Shown here piece by piece: positions 1 to 8,239 of a stretch of 43,903 nucleotides of DNA (position 1 is its first letter; each line of letters begins with the position of its first letter). A model generated the notes under the pieces. The model saw nothing but the letters and a program-made list of their open reading frames with translations, was not told where the DNA came from and did no database searches. The stretch lies in assembly GCF_001904745.1 (NCBI RefSeq), contig NZ_MRCD01000076.1, positions 1 through 43,903 of the forward strand, written 5' to 3'. The position numbers and the translations under genes were made by a program. Origin of the DNA: Calothrix sp. HK-06 (lineage in GTDB: Bacteria > Cyanobacteriota > Cyanobacteriia > Cyanobacteriales > Nostocaceae).

Positions 1-831
1 AGTCTTATGCAATAATCATTACGTATATTATTGTTATCAATGTTCCATCTGAAGGTGCCGCTCGAAGTCGGAAGAGCAAGTAGTAGTTTATCTAGAAAAA
101 ATAAAGTTTGACATTTAAACCCACATCTAGAAACACAGATGCCATTTGTTCACATGTTTGTCCTGGTATCAGTTCGCGAATACCTTAAAATATAGTATTA
201 ATAATTAGAAGAGCGCCAGTGAACACAAACAATGCAAGCTGTACCGAACCAACTTGATAATAGGGCTAACAGTGCCCAAGCTGTCACCAGCCGCCATGCA
301 AGTGATGAAAAGCATACAGGATAAGAATTTCAGAAAAAAATTTCCGTTTTGAGATGCCGATAGCGTTTAACGTACCAAAATACTCAAGCCCCGGGCTATA
401 GCAATTAAACCGTCCCATTTTTAGAGTCTGAAACCCTTATGACTACGTTGCTAAATGCTATATTAAATAGCCTAAAGTTCAATTGGCACACCCAAAATCA
501 GGTTATGGAGCAATTTTCAGATCATAGAGCTATTTTATTTTTGTAGCCCTTTCATAGCAAGGCTTTCAGTCGCTATGTGGCAATTCAGATCACGTTGGCT
601 ACTTTTACCCCTACCAGGCTGTCTTTATAATTCGCTCATATTAGGAAACCTTACTGATGGCACTTTTGTAAAAAATCGTAATTGACTGTATGTAGCAAAT
701 TTCTCAACCACTGATACACTCTACATCGAGGCTTTTTATTGGTGCGCTAAAAATTCATCTAAGTTCCGAAATGGCACTTATGACTATCTTTGTGAATTTG
801 GGTTTTATAAAGATAGGTACATGAGGGGCAT
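1..831. other. 831-base stretch without a convincing gene
   Basis: I see no supportable gene here. On the minus strand, about 320 down to a TAA at 198-200, an open stretch reads as a hydrophobic, Trp-rich run without a clear start. It may be the tail of a lost membrane protein, but I cannot assign a family. The part around 340-640 resembles intergenic or insertion-sequence debris. The bases just before 832 carry a purine-rich ribosome binding site (GAGGGG) for the following gene. Confidence 0.4.
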
Positions 832-1233
832 ATGAAACTTAAATTTTCATTTAAAGCTTTAATCGGAGCTACTGTACTTACTGGTTTACAGGTAGCAGCG
901 CTGGTTCAATATCATTTAAAAGATGTGGGAACCGACAGCAACGGCAACATTTATTTTGTTGATAATAGAACTGTTCGCCCTTATCAAGGATTTCAAGTTC
1001 GCAAGCTGCAAAATGAAACCATAGTACAGCTGACAATGAAGGCTAACTGCCAAGAACGAAAAATTTGGGTTACTAAGGTTGAACGGTTGTCAATAGATGG
1101 GCAGTTAATAGGGCAAGGTGAAGACCGCATGGAAGAAATACCATATCAAGAAGGTACGCCTCCCACTAATGCCTTAAAGTACTATTGTTCTTCCGTAGCA
1201 TCAGCTTCCGTAGCATCGGCGCCTGGTTGGTAA
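832..1233 (+). CDS. small secreted hypothetical protein
   Basis: I do not recognise a family. The 133-residue product starts with a basic stretch and a hydrophobic segment (about residues 8-25), which looks like a signal peptide or membrane anchor. The mature part is polar, with two Cys (near residues 73 and 118) that could form a disulfide outside the cytoplasm. The C-terminus has a short Ser/Val/Ala repeat (SVASASVASAPGW), produced by a tandem repeat of an 11-base unit TCCGTAGCATC. The start is supported by GAGGGG 5-10 bases before ATG. The gene stands alone on the plus strand. The function is unknown and export is inferred from the N-terminus only. Confidence 0.6.
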   Translation: MKLKFSFKALIGATVLTGLQVAALVQYHLKDVGTDSNGNIYFVDNRTVRPYQGFQVRKLQNETIVQLTMKANCQERKIWVTKVERLSIDGQLIGQGEDRMEEIPYQEGTPPTNALKYYCSSVASASVASAPGW

Positions 1234-1288
1234 TGTTAGCGCGAATCGGATTTTGGGTTTAATAAGTACAAGATTAAGAATTTTGTAT

Positions 1289-1456
1289 ATGATGAAACGC
1301 CAAATTAACAACAAGCAGTTTTTTATTTATGTTGTCTTCGCTTTCAACGCCACTTTTTTAATTAACCTGTATCTAAGTCAATTGGTCGTTGAAGCTCCTT
1401 TACGCTCGCTTGACGAGAAAGCCGAAGATGCTCTCGTTCGCTATCAAAGAACCTAA
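1289..1456 (+). CDS. very small membrane-anchored hypothetical protein
   Basis: A 55-codon reading frame begins at tandem ATG codons (1289, 1292). It encodes a basic N-terminus, one hydrophobic segment (FFIYVVFAFNATFLINLYL, about residues 10-29) and a charged tail. It could be a single-span membrane protein or the start of a truncated gene, since the next 60 bases run straight into a decayed sulfatase on the other strand. No Shine-Dalgarno sequence is obvious and no family is recognised, so a chance frame is quite possible. Confidence 0.25.
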   Translation: MMKRQINNKQFFIYVVFAFNATFLINLYLSQLVVEAPLRSLDEKAEDALVRYQRT

Positions 1457-1521
1457 GCAGCCAAAACAAGATATCGCCAGTATTCGGCAAGTTGATAAAC
1501 ACATTCGTGAAACCGAGAAGT

Positions 1522-1836
1522 TTATAACTGATAAATATTGGCGCCTTGTAACACTTTTGGTGGTAAAACGGGTATATCAATACCTTTATAGCGCCAAAAT
1601 AGGGTTCTAGGATGAATTGGTGCTTCTCCTTTAATAATAGGAAGTAAATTCTCACCATCAAGAGGATAATTTGGGTCAGGTAAGGTATCTGTTGCAGCTA
1701 AAATTGTTGCAGTAATGTCGTGAGTGATGATTACTTGTTCGTTAACTTGGTTCGGTACTATTACACCTGGAAAGCTTATATAAGTAGGAACTCGAATACC
1801 TCCTTCATAAAACTTAAAGTAGTATACAACTAAAGC
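1522..1836 (-). pseudogene. arylsulfatase remnant (C-terminal part)
   Basis: On the minus strand, codons from about 1836 to the TAA at 1522-1524 read as typical sulfatase sequence. They include YEGGIRVPTYISFPG, a stretch VIITHDITATILAAT, DGENLLPIIKGEAPIHPRTL and FWRYKG. These are family landmarks from the second half of formylglycine-dependent sulfatases, where the GGIRVP strand and the R-TLFWRYKG segment precede the C-terminal subdomain. The catalytic Cys/Ser-x-Pro-x-Arg region is gone, a stop lies just upstream in frame, and the C-terminus ends early. It is a dead fragment of about 100 codons. It matters because a lost sulfate-ester hydrolase fits the sulfur-scavenging genes found further right. 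Confidence 0.75.
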
Positions 1837-1927
1837 AGGAGCATTGCATAGTTACCATAGAAACAAAGCACAAAGCACTCTCTGCGTAAAGGCGCCCTCT
1901 TTGTTATGCACAAGATAAAAAGTAAAG

Positions 1928-2344
1928 TTACTCTACCTCGAATTTACCGTTAACAAGAACTACACGCCAACCATCAGGGTCTTCAATTGTTACACTTTTT
2001 CCTTTCCAATAAGGGTTCTCTGGTTCCACTTCGTTATAACCCATAAGAGCTAGGCGATTTTTGATTTCTATAACCTTTTCTTGAGTAGAAATGTATAGCA
2101 CGAGCAAATTATCTTTTGTTGGGGCTGGACAGGGACTTCCATCTTTATGACTTGTAAATTCAAGGTGATACTCAGTATCAGGCAACCCTAGCATCACCCC
2201 ATTATAACCTTCATGATTTTCAAACGAGTATAACTTTCTCAAACCCAAGCCATTCTGATAAAACTCAACCACCTTTGCTAATTTATCAGTAGGTCTTGCG
2301 ATTCTATATTGAACAACAGCTAAATCTGTATTTTTTTGATTCAT
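1928..2344 (-). CDS. VOC-family (glyoxalase/bleomycin-resistance fold) protein
   Basis: The 138-residue single-unit protein belongs to the vicinal oxygen chelate superfamily. Its start YRIARPTDKLAKVVEFY gives the typical beta-alpha beginning (substrate-binding loop, then FYQNGLGL). Its end (VTIEDPDGWRVVLVN) is the usual last beta strand with the DPDG turn. Candidate metal-face residues are the E in YHLEFT (about residue 77) and positions in the last strand, but the classic HxxxE set is not complete, so a catalytic metal is uncertain. Such proteins act on small molecules as lyases, dioxygenases or binding proteins. The substrate cannot be told here, and neighbours on both sides are pseudogenes. 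Confidence 0.75.
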   Translation of the reverse strand: MNQKNTDLAVVQYRIARPTDKLAKVVEFYQNGLGLRKLYSFENHEGYNGVMLGLPDTEYHLEFTSHKDGSPCPAPTKDNLLVLYISTQEKVIEIKNRLALMGYNEVEPENPYWKGKSVTIEDPDGWRVVLVNGKFEVE

Positions 2345-2561
2345 AATACTTCTTAATTATTAAGTTAACTACATCAATTGCTCCTTCATCTTTATCACTG
2401 ACGAGAACTCTAATTGTAACTCAATTAAACGCGCGCCTTTGAGGACAGGTTTACAGGATTGTAATGTATTCGGAAATTTTGAGTTAACCTGCACGCCAGT
2501 CCCCTCAACGGGGGGAACCCCCAATGGGAGAGGCTGCACTCACCGCACGGGGCTGGCTGCC

Positions 2562-4116
2562 CTATGCACGTATGATTACTACATTATGCCCTTTTTTTGT
2601 TGTGGTGTTTTTGGTTGACAGCCGATCAATGAAGGCAGGTACATTTGAACGTCTATCAAAAATACATAACCATCCATAATTTGCTTTTATGCGGTTCAAA
2701 TAAGTTTCTAATTGACTTAACCCTTTTTCTTCTGGGTCTGAAGTTTTATTCCGCCAAGTTTTTACTTCTATTCCTAAAGTGACTTTTTTATATTTTAAGC
2801 ATAAGTCCATACGACCGTTGCCAATTGCATATTCCCGCTCTAATGTTCCTCCCCCATTTACAACGCGATGTAAAAATGCCATTAGTACTATATGAGGTGC
2901 TATTTCTTGGTATGATGTAGTACTAAGTAATGGTTCTCCGTGTTGGCGCCAAAAATCTATAAATGCTTCTTGTAAAGCATCTAGGTCTAATTCACCATCT
3001 TGATCCAACCAGGTAGGGGTAATACTTGGTAAACTATCGGAGGCGCCTTGAGTTAAAACACGGGGAATAACTTCGCGATAAATAGGGTTAGCAATTACTA
3101 GTCCACCATTTGGTTCTCGACGTAACAAACCTAAGTCAACTAAATATTGTCGGTCATCATCTGGTGTATTACCTAACGTATCTCCCGCTAACATTGGTTC
3201 AATTATTGCTTTAATTCTTGTTTCAGTAAGTCTATCTGCAATCGAATCGAGGTGAGTGAGTGTCTTTACGTGCGATGAGTATTTCTTTAGCTTGATTAAT
3301 ATGTTCTACTGTAACAGTTACTTGTGTATCGGTTACTAATTCTTCTACGATTTCTTTTGCTAAGGCATTGATTAACCAAGGTTGTCCATAAGTTAAATCA
3401 TAAGCCATTTGTGTTGCTTGGGAACTAAAAGCTTGTTTTGTATCTTTTGTATGCTCCTGATATAATTTTACAACCTCAGTGGCGTTAAAATATCTCATTG
3501 TTAAAGAGCGGTATTTGATATTAAACGGACTTGCTGTATTTAACCTATCTTTACCACCAGAAGCAACTTTATAATCTCGTACATCCCGCATACCAACTAA
3601 CCCTACAGATGAAGGAAAGTTTTTTGGACGTTCAGAATAACTATCACGCAACTGTCGTAAAATAGAAATTAATACTTGATTTTATAAAGAGTCTATTTCG
3701 TCAATAAATAATACTAAAGGTCGTGGACAATTTTGTGCCCAGAGCCTAAGATTAGCTTGAATTCTCTGGCCGGGCGGTCCTTCTATCCAATCAGGCGGTT
3801 GTAAGTCGGATGGTAATCGATCTATTATCTTATTACGCCATGCTGCCAAAATTGCAGACTCGGCGCCTCCGATATCATCTTTAAAAGGATTTCCTACTTC
3901 TACTGATAAATTAGCTGCACAATACTCTCCCATGCTAGTTATCTGTTCAGCTAACGCTATCATTGCTGTAGTTTTACCCGTTTGACGTGGTGCGTGAATT
4001 ACAAAATAACTACGCTGCCTAATCAACCGCTCAAGGGAAGGTAAGCGAACAGTGGGTGATAACATGTAGTGGTCGTCCCTGTTACACGGACCTGAGATGT
4101 TGAACCAACGAGACAT
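2562..4116 (-). pseudogene. AAA-like ATPase with C-terminal PD-(D/E)XK-like domain, broken
   Basis: The reading starts at MSRWFNISGPC (ATG ending at 4116). The N-terminal half is an AAA-like ATPase of the AAA_35 type: Walker A RQTGKTT (about residue 40), Walker B LVLFIDEID, a sensor-like arginine region (LVGMRDVRDYKV) and the GQPWLINALAKEI helix typical of these ATPases. The C-terminal part reads GNGRMDLCL and LGIEVKTWR, a PD-(D/E)XK nuclease-like core (D...ExK). Two lesions break it. An in-frame TAA (3673-3675) follows DEIDSL, and a TCAC duplication (about 3246-3253, GACACTCACTCACC for an expected GACACTCACC) shifts the frame before DSIADRL. The family is common and multicopy in filamentous cyanobacteria. 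Its function is unproven, possibly in defence or transposition. Confidence 0.8.
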
Positions 4117-4424
4117 AATAATGGAACATAGGCTTGCTGTGACAATGCCCAGTGTAGCGTATATAGGTAACTCGCATCTTACAGCGAATGGGAAAACCCG
4201 TTGAAGGCAAACAAAGAGCGTCAATATTAAATTTATTGGGAAAGAACGCGCGATTAAAATATTAGTAAATCACAAATTTTTGGAAAATTACGGAAACACA
4301 AGCTTTCAATTTGAGCTTTAACCTATCTATCACGTCAATACTATTGAACTGATTTTAAACAAGCTTTAAATTGGGTATCGGTCGCAGGGCTAATATTAAT
4401 TTCTGGCGCCTATACATGATAGAT

Positions 4425-4483
4425 GGTGCGTAACGCTACTGGTTTCTCGCTTCGTTTCAGGGTTGTTGGTGGCGTTACGCACC
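4425..4483. repeat. inverted repeat, hairpin downstream of MFS gene
   Basis: GGTGCGTAACGC (4425-4436) and its exact complement GCGTTACGCACC (4472-4483) enclose about 35 bases. The right arm abuts the stop codon of the minus-strand MFS gene. It could act as a transcription end for that operon or be a dispersed cyanobacterial repeat. No U-tract follows on the minus strand. Confidence 0.7.
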
Positions 4484-5758
4484 CTACTTGTATTCTTCTA
4501 AGGCGCCTAAATTTCGCATTTGAGGCCAAATTGTTGCTACTGCTATTACTACTAATATTGTTCCAACTCCTCCAGCAACGACGGCTACTACTGGTCCTAA
4601 AAATGCGGCTGCTAATCCTGACTCGAAACTTCCTAATTCATTTGATGCGCTGATAAATACGCTGTTTATTGCGGCGACTCTTCCACGTAAGTTGTCGGGT
4701 GTGCGTATTTGAACTAAGGTGTGACGAATTACTACGCTAATACTATCTAAGGCACCAGCTAATAAGAGCATTAGTAATGATAGCCAGTATGAACGCGATA
4801 GTCCAAATATAATGGTGACTACTCCAAAGCCAACTACTGACCACAATAATGCTGGGCCTGCTTTACGTAATGGTGGTAGATGCGCTAGTGTAACCGCCAT
4901 AATTAAGGCGCCTATTGATGATGCTGCTTGTAAACACCCTAGTTCAAATGGCCCTACATGCAAAATATCTTTGGCAAATATAGGAAGTAATGCTACTGCA
5001 CCTCCTAACAGCACGGCGAACATATCTAGAGATATTGCTGCTAGTATTAATTGGTTGTCCCAAACAAATTTGGCGCCTGATACGAGTGCTTTGAGAGAAA
5101 TTCGTTCTTTGGAACGGGTGAATGGTGGCTCTTTAATCATTGCTGTTGATAGAAAACACAGCAATCCTGCTATTGCTGCCATGATATACACACCTGTGGC
5201 ACCTTTCATAACTGCAATTGCCATTCCTCCCAAAGCTGGCCCAACTACTGAAGCAAGTTGAAAACTACTGCTGTTCCAAGTTGCCGCATTTGTAAAGGCT
5301 GTTACGGGTATTAACTGAAATAATAAAGCGTCACTTGCTGGTTTGAGAAATGCTCTAGCAATGCCTGTTATTATTAAGATGGTGTAAATAAGAACAATTG
5401 CATTTGGTATGTGGGTATAGGAAATTAGCGCTAAACCCAAGGAGCAAAGCGCAAGTATGAAGACGGAAACTAACCATATTGGTTTGCGACGATAACTATC
5501 CGCAGTGTGACCAGTTATTAAAGTTAGCAAAATCATCGGTGTGACTTGTGCTAGTCCAATACCTCCTAATACTAAGGCTGAACCAGTACGCTCGTATAGT
5601 TCCCAACCTAGGGCAACTGTCTGCATTTGGGTGCCGATAAATAAAAGTGTGCGCCCGATTATAAATAATCGATAGTCGCGATATCTTAAAGCTGAGAACG
5701 CATCGTGTTTAGCTTCTGCTAATGGGCGCCTGTTTAAGTTTTGATTTTGAGGAGACAT
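4484..5758 (-). CDS. MFS efflux transporter (MFS_3/EntS-like)
   Basis: The 424-residue protein has a typical MFS pattern of about 12 hydrophobic segments. The cytoplasmic start FSALRYRDYRLFIIGR and the loop GHTADSYRRKP (motif A type, about residues 80-90) are characteristic of the MFS_3 group, which includes enterobactin-exporter-like and macrolide-efflux-like proteins. It lies downstream of a MarR regulator and an ABC-2 exporter on the same strand. A 146-base gap before it carries an operator-like site, so it probably has its own promoter. The likely role is proton-driven export of a small toxic compound or metabolite, with unknown substrate. Start: ATG for MSPQNQNLNRR. Confidence 0.85.
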   Translation of the reverse strand: MSPQNQNLNRRPLAEAKHDAFSALRYRDYRLFIIGRTLLFIGTQMQTVALGWELYERTGSALVLGGIGLAQVTPMILLTLITGHTADSYRRKPIWLVSVFILALCSLGLALISYTHIPNAIVLIYTILIITGIARAFLKPASDALLFQLIPVTAFTNAATWNSSSFQLASVVGPALGGMAIAVMKGATGVYIMAAIAGLLCFLSTAMIKEPPFTRSKERISLKALVSGAKFVWDNQLILAAISLDMFAVLLGGAVALLPIFAKDILHVGPFELGCLQAASSIGALIMAVTLAHLPPLRKAGPALLWSVVGFGVVTIIFGLSRSYWLSLLMLLLAGALDSISVVIRHTLVQIRTPDNLRGRVAAINSVFISASNELGSFESGLAAAFLGPVVAVVAGGVGTILVVIAVATIWPQMRNLGALEEYK

Positions 5759-5817
5759 ATTTAGGTAGATTTAACCCTTATTTTAAGTATAATTACAATG
5801 TTTATGTGACCTAAAGT

Positions 5818-5837
5818 TTAGGTTATCTAAATTTTAG
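5818..5837. promoter_or_regulatory. candidate MarR operator before the MFS gene
   Basis: TTAGGTTATCTAAATTTTAG matches TTAGTTTATCTAAATATTAG, found before the ABC operon at 8042-8061, at 18 of 20 positions and in the same orientation. It overlaps a perfect 15-base palindrome at 5809-5823 (ACCTAAAGTTTAGGT). The site lies 60-79 bases before the MFS start. The MarR gene between the two targets is the obvious candidate regulator. That link is inferred. Confidence 0.6.
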
Positions 5838-5858
5838 TTTATCATATATTATTGTTGT

Positions 5859-5882
5859 AGAGACGCGATTAATCGCGTCTCT
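5859..5882. repeat. perfect 24-base palindrome of the GAGAC...GTCTC family
   Basis: AGAGACGCGATT is followed directly by its complement AATCGCGTCTCT. It belongs to a family of four hairpins in this window that share the outer GAGAC/GTCTC bases and differ, in a compensated way, in the inner stem (see 9343, 18087, 39219). It lies between the MarR stop codon and the MFS promoter. Confidence 0.85.
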
Positions 5883-5904
5883 GGATGTATATTTTTTAAA
5901 TAAA

Positions 5905-6366
5905 TTAAGGCGCCTTTTTAACTTCTGATTTTGAGAAGACATTTTTTAGTAAGGTTAATCCTTGTTCTATTTGTGTTATTTCTTCTTTTGTTAAATCTTG
6001 TAGTATGTCTTTAATGTGCGCGCGTGTTTGTGACTGAGTTTGTTCAAAATGCTGTTTCCCTTCTGCTGTTATATTTAGAACTATTCGGCGCCGTTCTTGG
6101 GGATGGTCCGCACGTTGTACGAAGTCACGCTGTACTAATCGCTCGATTGTTGTTGATGCTGTAGCGCATGTTACACCTAGATGCTCTGCAAGTTCTGATA
6201 ATGAGGTGCCTGGGTTGCGTTTGAGGAATGCTAGCGTTCGCAGTTGCGGTATAGATAGCGACGCTGCGCTGTTTTCACGCATATCGGCTCGGATAAACCG
6301 CATTAGTAATGGAATTGTGTCCATTACGCTAGCAGCACATTTTTCTTCTGGTTTATCCGAACTCAT
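5905..6366 (-). CDS. MarR-family transcriptional regulator
   Basis: A winged-helix MarR protein of 153 residues from ATG at 6366 (MSSDKPEEK). This start has AAGGAG about 11 bases upstream. An upstream ATG at 6417 would add 17 residues and overlap the permease gene. The core reads SIPQLRTLAFLKRNPGTSLS, then the recognition region LGVTCATASTTIERLVQRDF and the wing DHPQERRRIVLNIT with the family's Asp/Arg residues. It is the third gene of an ABC exporter operon and precedes an MFS exporter. Members of this family usually repress efflux genes and release DNA on ligand binding. A near-identical 20-base site before the ABC operon and the MFS gene supports local control, including of its own operon. 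Confidence 0.85.
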   Translation of the reverse strand: MSSDKPEEKCAASVMDTIPLLMRFIRADMRENSAASLSIPQLRTLAFLKRNPGTSLSELAEHLGVTCATASTTIERLVQRDFVQRADHPQERRRIVLNITAEGKQHFEQTQSQTRAHIKDILQDLTKEEITQIEQGLTLLKNVFSKSEVKKAP

Positions 6367-6385
6367 GAGCTTGTTTTTCTCCTTG

Positions 6386-7219
6386 TTACATTGCGACTCT
6401 TGGATAAAGTCGTCCACAAATATATGTTAAACTTATTAATGTTAGCAGGAGAATTGTAAAGTCCCAAGCATAATTGTAAAGACAAGCACCATTAAGGAGC
6501 ATAGCGCCACGTAAAGCATCTACCTCGTAAGTTAGAGGGTTTAGGTGGGACAGCCATTTTAACCACTGTGGCATTAGGGAGATGGGATATATCGCATTAC
6601 TGGCAAAAAATAATGGCATGGTGATTAACTGCCCTATTCCCGTCATTCGCTCGCGTGTTCTCACTACACAACCAATAATTAACGAGAATGTACAAAAGCA
6701 ACCTGCCCCTAATAGTACTATAGCCAGTACTTTGAGAAAAGCTATTGGGTTGAGATTAAGTTTGACACCTAATAAGAAAGATAGCCCGTAAATTATAAAT
6801 ACCTGAGACAAGCATCGCACACCGCAAGCTATAGATTTACCTAAAACCATTGCCATACGGGGAGTGGGACTAGATAGTAATTTATGCACTACTCCTAAAT
6901 CTCGTTCCCAAATTAACGCCATTCCTCCTGTAAATATTGCCACGAATAAAACGCTTTGAGCTAAAATTCCCGGCGCCATGAAGTCTAAGTAAGCTAAATT
7001 TCCTGTAGGGATAGCGCGCGTTCTAGTAAAAACTTGTCCAAAGATAAGTAGCCATAATGCAGGTTGAATGCTTCTTACTACTAAATCTGTAGGGTCATGT
7101 CGAAGTTTACGCACTTCTAACTCAGCAATAATCAGGGTTTTGTTAATTAACTCAGTTATTGCAAAGATACTATTATTAACCCAACCTTTCAGCGGTGCGT
7201 CTATTTCTTGCGGTTTCAC
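6386..7219 (-). CDS. ABC-2 type exporter permease (DrrB-like)
   Basis: The 277-residue protein has six hydrophobic segments. The ABC-2 signature is present: RSIQPALWLLIFGQVFTR at the first span, MAPGILAQSVLF, a conserved cytoplasmic ERDLGVVHKLLSSPTPR loop, and the family end NPLTYEVDALRGAML. It is the membrane half of a daunorubicin-resistance-type exporter. Its start overlaps the last 44 bases of the ATPase gene in another frame, indicating tight co-translation, and its end lies close to the MarR start. It probably pairs as a homodimer with the ATPase encoded next to it to export a hydrophobic compound, lipid or glycolipid. The substrate is unknown. Confidence 0.88.
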   Translation of the reverse strand: MKPQEIDAPLKGWVNNSIFAITELINKTLIIAELEVRKLRHDPTDLVVRSIQPALWLLIFGQVFTRTRAIPTGNLAYLDFMAPGILAQSVLFVAIFTGGMALIWERDLGVVHKLLSSPTPRMAMVLGKSIACGVRCLSQVFIIYGLSFLLGVKLNLNPIAFLKVLAIVLLGAGCFCTFSLIIGCVVRTRERMTGIGQLITMPLFFASNAIYPISLMPQWLKWLSHLNPLTYEVDALRGAMLLNGACLYNYAWDFTILLLTLISLTYICGRLYPRVAM

Positions 7220-8021
7220 GGTAGCTGACTCCTGATGCTAGTTGATCCCCTGTGTAATGAATAAAGACATCATCCAAAGTGGCATTGTCTTTTTCTAAAG
7301 AAGCTTTTAAATCACTCGGCGCCCCAGTTACAATGACTTTACCCCGGTTCATAATTACAACTTGGTCACACAAATTATCTGCTTCTTCTAAAAAATGCGT
7401 TGTTAAGAATATAGTTGTGCCAAATTCCTCACGTAATTGCTCTACAAGCTGCCAAACTGCCGCGCGCGCTATTGGGTCGAGTCCTACAGTTGGCTCATCG
7501 AGAAACAAAACTTGTGGTTGATGCAATATAGATTGAGCAATTTCTAATTTACGAATCATCCCCCCTGAATAAGTACGTACCAAACGGTGCTGTACATCTT
7601 GCAAACCCATAAAAGTTAAAACATCTTGAATACATCGTTGCCGACGCTTAGACGCAATGTTATACAACTTGGCAAAAATTAACAGATTTTCATAACCCGT
7701 TAAACTACCATCCGCAGACAGCGCTTGTGGTACATAACCAATAGACTTTCTAACGTTTTCAGGTTGATGTGCTATATCATACCCTGCTAATGTTGCCCTT
7801 CCTCCACTTGGTGGTAGCAAGGTAGTTAGCATTTTGATGACAGTACTTTTACCTGCTCCGTTTGGACCAAGTAAACCAAACACTTGACCCTGTTTTACCG
7901 ATATATCCAGCGAGTCCACAGCTATGAATTTGTCGAAGCGGCGCCTTAACCCCTCTGTTTCTAAGACAACTTGATGGGTAGCACTATTAGGCGCTCCTGT
8001 TTTTTCTATAAGCCTAGTCAT
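7176..8021 (-). CDS. ABC exporter ATP-binding protein (DrrA-like)
   Basis: The 281-residue ATPase has Walker A GLLGPNGAGKST (about residues 49-60), Q-loop near YVPQALS, signature YSGGMIRKLEIAQ, Walker B VLFLDEPTVGLDP and the switch His in FLTTHFLEEAD. Together these mark the DrrA/CcmA group of multidrug or lipid exporters. The protein is a little short at the C-terminus compared with DrrA. It opens the operon ATPase-permease-MarR, and the promoter region upstream holds a 35-base inverted repeat that is a good operator candidate. The start ATG (MTRLIEKTG) is the first in frame. Confidence 0.9.
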   Translation of the reverse strand: MTRLIEKTGAPNSATHQVVLETEGLRRRFDKFIAVDSLDISVKQGQVFGLLGPNGAGKSTVIKMLTTLLPPSGGRATLAGYDIAHQPENVRKSIGYVPQALSADGSLTGYENLLIFAKLYNIASKRRQRCIQDVLTFMGLQDVQHRLVRTYSGGMIRKLEIAQSILHQPQVLFLDEPTVGLDPIARAAVWQLVEQLREEFGTTIFLTTHFLEEADNLCDQVVIMNRGKVIVTGAPSDLKASLEKDNATLDDVFIHYTGDQLASGVSYRETARNRRTAERLG

Positions 8022-8030
8022 TTGCTTCGC

Positions 8031-8065
8031 AACCCTAATAATTAGTTTATCTAAATATTAGGGTT
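8031..8065. promoter_or_regulatory. inverted-repeat operator before the ABC-MarR operon
   Basis: AACCCTAATAATTAG (8031-8045) and CTAAATATTAGGGTT (8051-8065) are inverted copies matching at 14 of 15 positions with a 5-base spacer. The repeat ends about 10 bases before the ATPase start codon region and would overlap a promoter or leader. Its inner 20 bases (8042-8061) recur before the MFS gene. Size and symmetry suit a MarR dimer. Binding is inferred. Confidence 0.7.
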
Positions 8066-8170
8066 ATATAGATTACGAAGTCAAGTGTTTGTTTTTTAGC
8101 ATCATGCAACGCTTGTATTTCAAGCTTCTTTGTGTGATATTTCTATCTATATAAACAACGGTAAGGCAAT

Positions 8171-8182
8171 CGATTTACCGTA
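8171..8182 (+). promoter_or_regulatory. candidate sulfur-regulon motif before ssuA
   Basis: CGATTTACCGTA lies 57 bases before the chosen ssuA start, and a second, weaker copy (TTACTGTA, 8202-8209) follows. An inverted relative (AACGGTAA) lies just upstream near 8157. The same motif recurs before six other transcription units in this window (see findings). Confidence 0.5.
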
Positions 8183-8239
8183 TGATTAATCATGATTAAT
8201 CTTACTGTATACGTATTTACACTTAAAGAGATAGTGTTT

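Noticed and set aside
1362-1661. Minus-strand ORF of 99 codons
   Set aside because: It is a frame-shifted reading of the sulfatase remnant; the sulfatase frame is the meaningful one.
4423-4653. Plus-strand ORF with Leu-rich repeat-like sequence
   Set aside because: It is the opposite-strand shadow of the MFS gene and a hairpin repeat; the Leu runs come from antisense of codons for membrane spans.
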